Positions 5,940 to 8,147 of a DNA stretch of 8,147 bases are shown one piece after another. The translations under genes and the position numbers were made by a program. Location: positions 1 to 8,147 of the forward strand of contig JAENVU010000163.1 of the NCBI GenBank assembly GCA_016650415.1. Reading direction: 5' to 3'. How positions within the stretch are numbered: the first letter of the stretch is position 1; each line of letters opens with the position of its first letter. The DNA is from Acidimicrobiia bacterium. Lineage in GTDB: Bacteria; Actinomycetota; Acidimicrobiia; IMCC26256; JAENVU01. The notes below the pieces were generated by a model that saw nothing but the letters and a program-made list of their open reading frames with translations, had not been told where the DNA came from and did no database searches.

Positions 5940-6296
5940 GTGCCCGATCCGACCCCGCTCCGCGCCGCTCCCGATTCCATCGACAGCAAACATGCGATTC
6001 GCATGACCGCGGACCGGTTGCTGTGCCAGCCCGACACCGAGGCGGGGGAGCGCAAGTCTCGTTCGGGAATCTTGATCCCGGCCACCGCCAACGTCGATCG
6101 CCGGCTCGTGTGGGCCGAGGTGATCCAGGTCGGGCCCACGGTCCGCAACGTCGAGTCCGGCGACCGAGTCCTGTTCGCCCCGGATGCCGGTTTCGAGGTC
6201 GAAATTCGTGGTGACGACTACCTGATCCTGCGCGAACGCGACGTGCACGCGGTTGCGTCCGAGCGCGAGGGCGGCCAAACCGGCCTCTATCTCTAG
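5940..6296 (+). CDS. Cpn10/GroES-like co-chaperonin family protein
   Basis: A 118-residue protein whose core matches the Cpn10 fold. MTADRLLCQPDTEAGERKSRSGILIPATA (from residue 22) parallels the GroES start DRVLVKP...T..GGI.IP..A, including the mobile-loop region (about 36-50). GDRVLFAPDAGFEVEIRGDDYLILRERDVHAV (74-105) parallels the GD.VLF ... Y.I..E.DI.AV end. It has an N-terminal extension of about 21 residues (VPDPTPLRAAPDSIDSKHAIR) and a short C-terminal tail. GTG 5940 is preferred because of the -10 box 7 nt upstream and because SKHAIRM reads as part of the fold's first strand; ATG 6003 would give a 97-residue minimal Cpn10. No groEL lies in the window, so it may be a paralogue with a different partner. 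Its stop is 11 nt before the SDR start, in an apparent operon. Confidence 0.82.
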   Translation: MPDPTPLRAAPDSIDSKHAIRMTADRLLCQPDTEAGERKSRSGILIPATANVDRRLVWAEVIQVGPTVRNVESGDRVLFAPDAGFEVEIRGDDYLILRERDVHAVASEREGGQTGLYL

Positions 6297-6300
6297 GAGA
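6295..6300 (+). promoter_or_regulatory. Ribosome binding site (AGGAGA) of the SDR gene
   Basis: AGGAGA overlaps the TAG stop of the Cpn10-like gene and lies 7 nt before GTG 6308. This is a strong SD that fixes the SDR start and shows the organism also uses SD-led initiation for operon-internal genes. Confidence 0.8.
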
Positions 6301-6307
6301 CCTTCAC

Positions 6308-7051
6308 GTGGATGTGCGTCTGGACGACCGGGTTGCACTGATCACCGGCGGATCCCGCGGCATCGGGCTCGCCATCGCGCAGGAAATGGCGGCGAGCGGT
6401 GCGCGGGTGATGATCTCGTCGCGCAAGGCCGAGACCCTCGAAGCCGCGGTCGCCACCCTCGATGGTGAGGGTGCCTGGTTCGCGGCGAACGCCGGCGACC
6501 CCGACGACGCGCAAGCGTGTGTCGACGCGACCATCGAACGGTTCGGCCGGATCGACATCCTCGTCAACAACGCCGCGACCAACCCGTACATGGGGAAGAC
6601 GATCGACATCGATCGGGCACGACTCGACAAGACCATCGCGGTCAACTGGGCGGGCCCGTTGCTCTGGACCCAGCTCGTGTGGCGGGCCTCGATGCAGGAG
6701 CACGGGGGCAGCGTGCTCAACATCGCGTCGATCGGAGGAATGTCGGTGGAGACGTCCATCGGCGCCTACAACGCCACCAAGGCCGCGCTCCTGCACCTGA
6801 CCCGCACCCTGGCGGCCGAACTGGCGCCCGGTGTGCGCGTGAACGCCATCGCGCCCGGCCTGGTCAAGACCGACATGGCGCGGGCGTTGTGGGAACCCCA
6901 CGAAGCCGCGATCGCGAAGACCATGCCGTTGCAGCGCCTGGGCGAACCGGCCGACATCGCGCGCGCCGCAGTGTTCCTCTGCTCCGACGCCGCCAGTTGG
7001 ATCACCGGGTCGTCGCTGGTGATCGACGGCGGCGCGCTCCTTCACGCGTGA
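6308..7051 (+). CDS. Short-chain dehydrogenase/reductase (FabG-like classical SDR)
   Basis: A 247-residue NAD(P)-dependent oxidoreductase with every classical SDR landmark. These are the cofactor motif TGGSRGIG (13-20), NNAA (87-90) and the catalytic tetrad N113, S141, Y154 and K158 (YNATK). IAPGLVKTDM (181-190) is the PG motif region, and the C-terminal GSSLVIDGG (234-242) is typical of FabG-like enzymes. R40 after the second strand (SSRK) suggests NADP(H) preference, which is inference. Full length, no signal peptide, so cytoplasmic. GTG 6308 has a strong SD. Substrate specificity cannot be read from the sequence; a 3-ketoacyl or other hydroxy/keto substrate is possible. It follows the Cpn10-like gene by 11 nt and is 2 nt before (or overlaps) the dCMP deaminase gene, so the three are probably co-transcribed. 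Confidence 0.92.
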   Translation: MDVRLDDRVALITGGSRGIGLAIAQEMAASGARVMISSRKAETLEAAVATLDGEGAWFAANAGDPDDAQACVDATIERFGRIDILVNNAATNPYMGKTIDIDRARLDKTIAVNWAGPLLWTQLVWRASMQEHGGSVLNIASIGGMSVETSIGAYNATKAALLHLTRTLAAELAPGVRVNAIAPGLVKTDMARALWEPHEAAIAKTMPLQRLGEPADIARAAVFLCSDAASWITGSSLVIDGGALLHA

Positions 7052-7053
7052 GC

Positions 7054-7548
7054 ATGAGCGACCCAACCGCACCGGCCCGCGCTCTGCGACCCGATTGGGA
7101 CGACTACTTCCTGAACCTGGTCACCGAGGTCGGCAGTCGGGCCACGTGTGATCGCGGTCGAAGCGGATGTGTGATCGTGCGAGACAAGCGCATCCTGTGC
7201 ACCGGGTACGTCGGCAGCCCCGCGGGGTTTCCCCACTGCGACGAGGCGGGCCACATGCTGCGCCGGGTCGTGGCCGAAGACGACTCCGTGAAGGAGCATT
7301 GCGTACGCACCATCCACGCCGAGCAGAACGCCATCTGCCAGGCCGCGCGCTACGGCATCCTGCTCGAAGGGTCAACCCTCTACTGCACGATGGAACCGTG
7401 TCGTACCTGTGCACTCCTGATCATCAGTGCCGGAGTGACCCGAGTCGTGGCCGCAGGCCGCTACCACGCGGGAGCCGACACCCGAGCAATGTTCGCTGAC
7501 GCCGGGATCGAACTGGTCGTCGCCCAGGACGACATCGTCACGTACTGA
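7054..7548 (+). CDS. Deoxycytidylate (dCMP) deaminase family protein
   Basis: A 164-residue zinc-dependent cytidine-deaminase-fold enzyme, most like dCMP deaminase (ComEB type), which converts dCMP to dUMP for thymidylate synthesis. The catalytic motif HAEQNAI has zinc ligand H88 and proton-shuttle E90. PCRTC (115-119) supplies zinc ligands C116 and C119. GYVGSPAGFPHCDEAGH (51-67) matches the conserved G-Y-N-G-x-P-x-G...H-C-D-E region that separates dCMP deaminases from simple cytidine or tRNA adenosine deaminases. The length is usual for the family. ATG 7054 is chosen; GTG 7048, overlapping the SDR stop as GTGA, would add two residues and is nearly as good. No strong SD is present, so coupling to the SDR gene is likely. 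It is the last gene of the rightward operon and converges on the carbonic anhydrase-like gene, with 4 bp between the stops. Confidence 0.92.
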   Translation: MSDPTAPARALRPDWDDYFLNLVTEVGSRATCDRGRSGCVIVRDKRILCTGYVGSPAGFPHCDEAGHMLRRVVAEDDSVKEHCVRTIHAEQNAICQAARYGILLEGSTLYCTMEPCRTCALLIISAGVTRVVAAGRYHAGADTRAMFADAGIELVVAQDDIVTY

Positions 7549-7557
7549 CCGGTCAGT
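7544..7557. repeat. 14-bp perfect palindrome spanning two convergent stop codons
   Basis: ACTGACCGGTCAGT is its own reverse complement and contains both TGA stops, that of the deaminase gene (7546-7548) and that of the carbonic anhydrase-like gene (7553-7555 on the minus strand). As RNA it could form only a 5-bp stem with a CCGG loop and has no T-run, so I do not call it a terminator. Confidence 0.75.
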
Positions 7558-8083
7558 CGCGCAACCAGGTGATGCCGGCGCGGTGGCGCTGTGCGAGTTC
7601 GGCGTAGGCCGGGGGGTTGGCCTTCACCCAGAAGTCGGCCGGTGACCCCTCCACCCCGCGCTTGACCACCGCCGGCGATCCGGCCGCGAGCATGCCCGGC
7701 GGAATGGTGGTCCCGGCCCCGACCACGGAACCGGCCGCGATCAACGCGCCCGCGCCGATGGTGGCACCGTCGAGCACGATCGAACCGTTGGCCACCAAGC
7801 ACTCGGCGCCGAGAATCGCCCCGTGAACCACGCAGTTGTGGGCGACGGTGGCACCCGGACCCACTTCCGTGGTCAGCCCGGGCGGACCGTGCAGCACCGC
7901 ACCGTCCTGGATGTTCGCCCCGGCGCGAATCACCACCGGGGAGTAGTCGGCTCGGATCACGGCGCCGTACCAGACCGACGCGCCGTCCTCGACGATCACG
8001 TCACCGACGAGGGTGGCCGTCGGCGCGATGAACGCCCGGGCGTGCACCTGGGGCCGCAATCCTTCGAAGTCGTACTGCGGCAT
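7553..8083 (-). CDS. Gamma-class carbonic anhydrase-like hexapeptide-repeat protein
   Basis: A 176-residue left-handed beta-helix protein with hexapeptide repeats from about residue 18 to 140. The gamma-carbonic anhydrase zinc histidines are in place: H65 in NIQDGAVLH, and H82 and H87 in VAHNCVVH. R45 and D46 (IRAD) and Q59 correspond to conserved residues near the active site and trimer interface. The C-terminal helix (PPAYAELAQRHRAG) is typical of the family. Members hydrate CO2 or are inactive relatives, and some related hexapeptide proteins are acyltransferases; the three histidines favour a metal-binding anhydrase-like protein. It is probably a cytoplasmic trimer. ATG 8083 has a strong AAGGAG site, so the start is secure. 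It lies 31 bp after a possible upstream stop and converges on the deaminase gene. Confidence 0.92.
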   Translation of the reverse strand: MPQYDFEGLRPQVHARAFIAPTATLVGDVIVEDGASVWYGAVIRADYSPVVIRAGANIQDGAVLHGPPGLTTEVGPGATVAHNCVVHGAILGAECLVANGSIVLDGATIGAGALIAAGSVVGAGTTIPPGMLAAGSPAVVKRGVEGSPADFWVKANPPAYAELAQRHRAGITWLRD

Positions 8084-8088
8084 CCTGA

Positions 8089-8095
8089 TCTCCTT
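8089..8095 (-). promoter_or_regulatory. Ribosome binding site (AAGGAGA) of the carbonic anhydrase-like gene
   Basis: On the minus strand AAGGAGA lies 5 nt before ATG 8083, a near-consensus Shine-Dalgarno that fixes the start. No TANNNT box lies close to this ATG, in contrast to the leaderless candidates in the window. Confidence 0.85.
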
Positions 8096-8114
8096 CGTAC
8101 GGGTTCGATCGGCG

Positions 8115-8147
8115 TTACGCCGGGGCGCGCCGGGTGGCGCTCAGCTG
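8115..8147 (-). CDS. Possible C-terminal tail of an upstream minus-strand gene (10 codons)
   Basis: One minus-strand frame entering from the right edge reads QLSATRRAPA and then TAA (8117-8115), 31 bp before the carbonic anhydrase-like start. An Ala/Arg-rich end and this spacing suit an upstream operon gene, but ten codons cannot prove coding and another frame is also open here. Nothing can be said about function. Confidence 0.25.
   Translation of the reverse strand, partial: QLSATRRAPA

Noticed and set aside
6517..7548. Apparent 343-residue fusion ending in the dCMP deaminase
   Set aside because: The first about 177 codons are an out-of-frame reading of the SDR gene (Arg/His-rich, no domain). 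The real deaminase starts at ATG 7054 or GTG 7048, beside the SDR stop.
8111..8121. Small inverted repeat GGCGTTACGCC upstream of the carbonic anhydrase-like gene
   Set aside because: The arms are only 5 bp with a single central base, so it cannot fold as a hairpin, and it is short enough to be chance in GC-rich DNA.

Overview
This GC-rich window reads as a chromosomal housekeeping segment of an actinobacterium, possibly of the class Acidimicrobiia. The class is a guess from gene content and protein style. Support for an actinobacterium is the strong G/C third-position bias, GTG starts, a DUF2510 domain, an IdsA-style polyprenyl diphosphate synthase, and several starts with no Shine-Dalgarno sequence that sit 6-8 nt after a TANNNT -10 box, as expected for leaderless mRNAs. 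I see no tRNA, rRNA, CRISPR array, insertion sequence, integrase or phage gene.

Layout. (1) 1-375, minus: the N-terminal 125 codons of an unrecognised protein that runs off the left edge. (2) 376-562: a divergent intergenic region with a 27-bp direct repeat, an imperfect hairpin and one candidate promoter per direction. (3) 563-3317, plus: a three-gene operon of polyprenyl diphosphate synthase, ABC ATPase and ABC-2 permease, joined by two 4-nt ATGA overlaps. (4) 5916-3349, minus: CtaB (heme O synthase), a TlpA/ResA-like thioredoxin and a membrane-anchored matrixin-like zinc metalloprotease. This operon converges on the ABC permease gene. (5) 5940-7548, plus: a Cpn10/GroES-like protein, an SDR oxidoreductase and a dCMP deaminase, divergent from ctaB. 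(6) 8083-7553, minus: a gamma-class carbonic anhydrase-like hexapeptide protein, convergent with the deaminase gene across 4 bp. A possible 10-codon tail of another minus-strand gene lies at the right edge.

How the genes may work together. CtaB farnesylates protoheme for heme-copper oxidases, and a TlpA-like thioredoxin could serve the extracytoplasmic thiol chemistry of cytochrome or oxidase assembly. The neighbouring polyprenyl synthase makes prenyl diphosphates, the class of co-substrate CtaB uses. As I recall, mycobacteria also carry an ABC-2 exporter pair near heme-A/heme-O genes. A link to respiratory-chain biogenesis is therefore reasonable but inferred. The SDR and dCMP deaminase look like ordinary metabolic genes.

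I do not see a clear new biological system. The most coherent signal is the set of five TANNNT boxes 6-8 nt before SD-less starts. Next are the repeat and hairpin against the prenyl-synthase promoter, the DUF2510-anchored metalloprotease, and the Cpn10-like protein with no GroEL partner in view.
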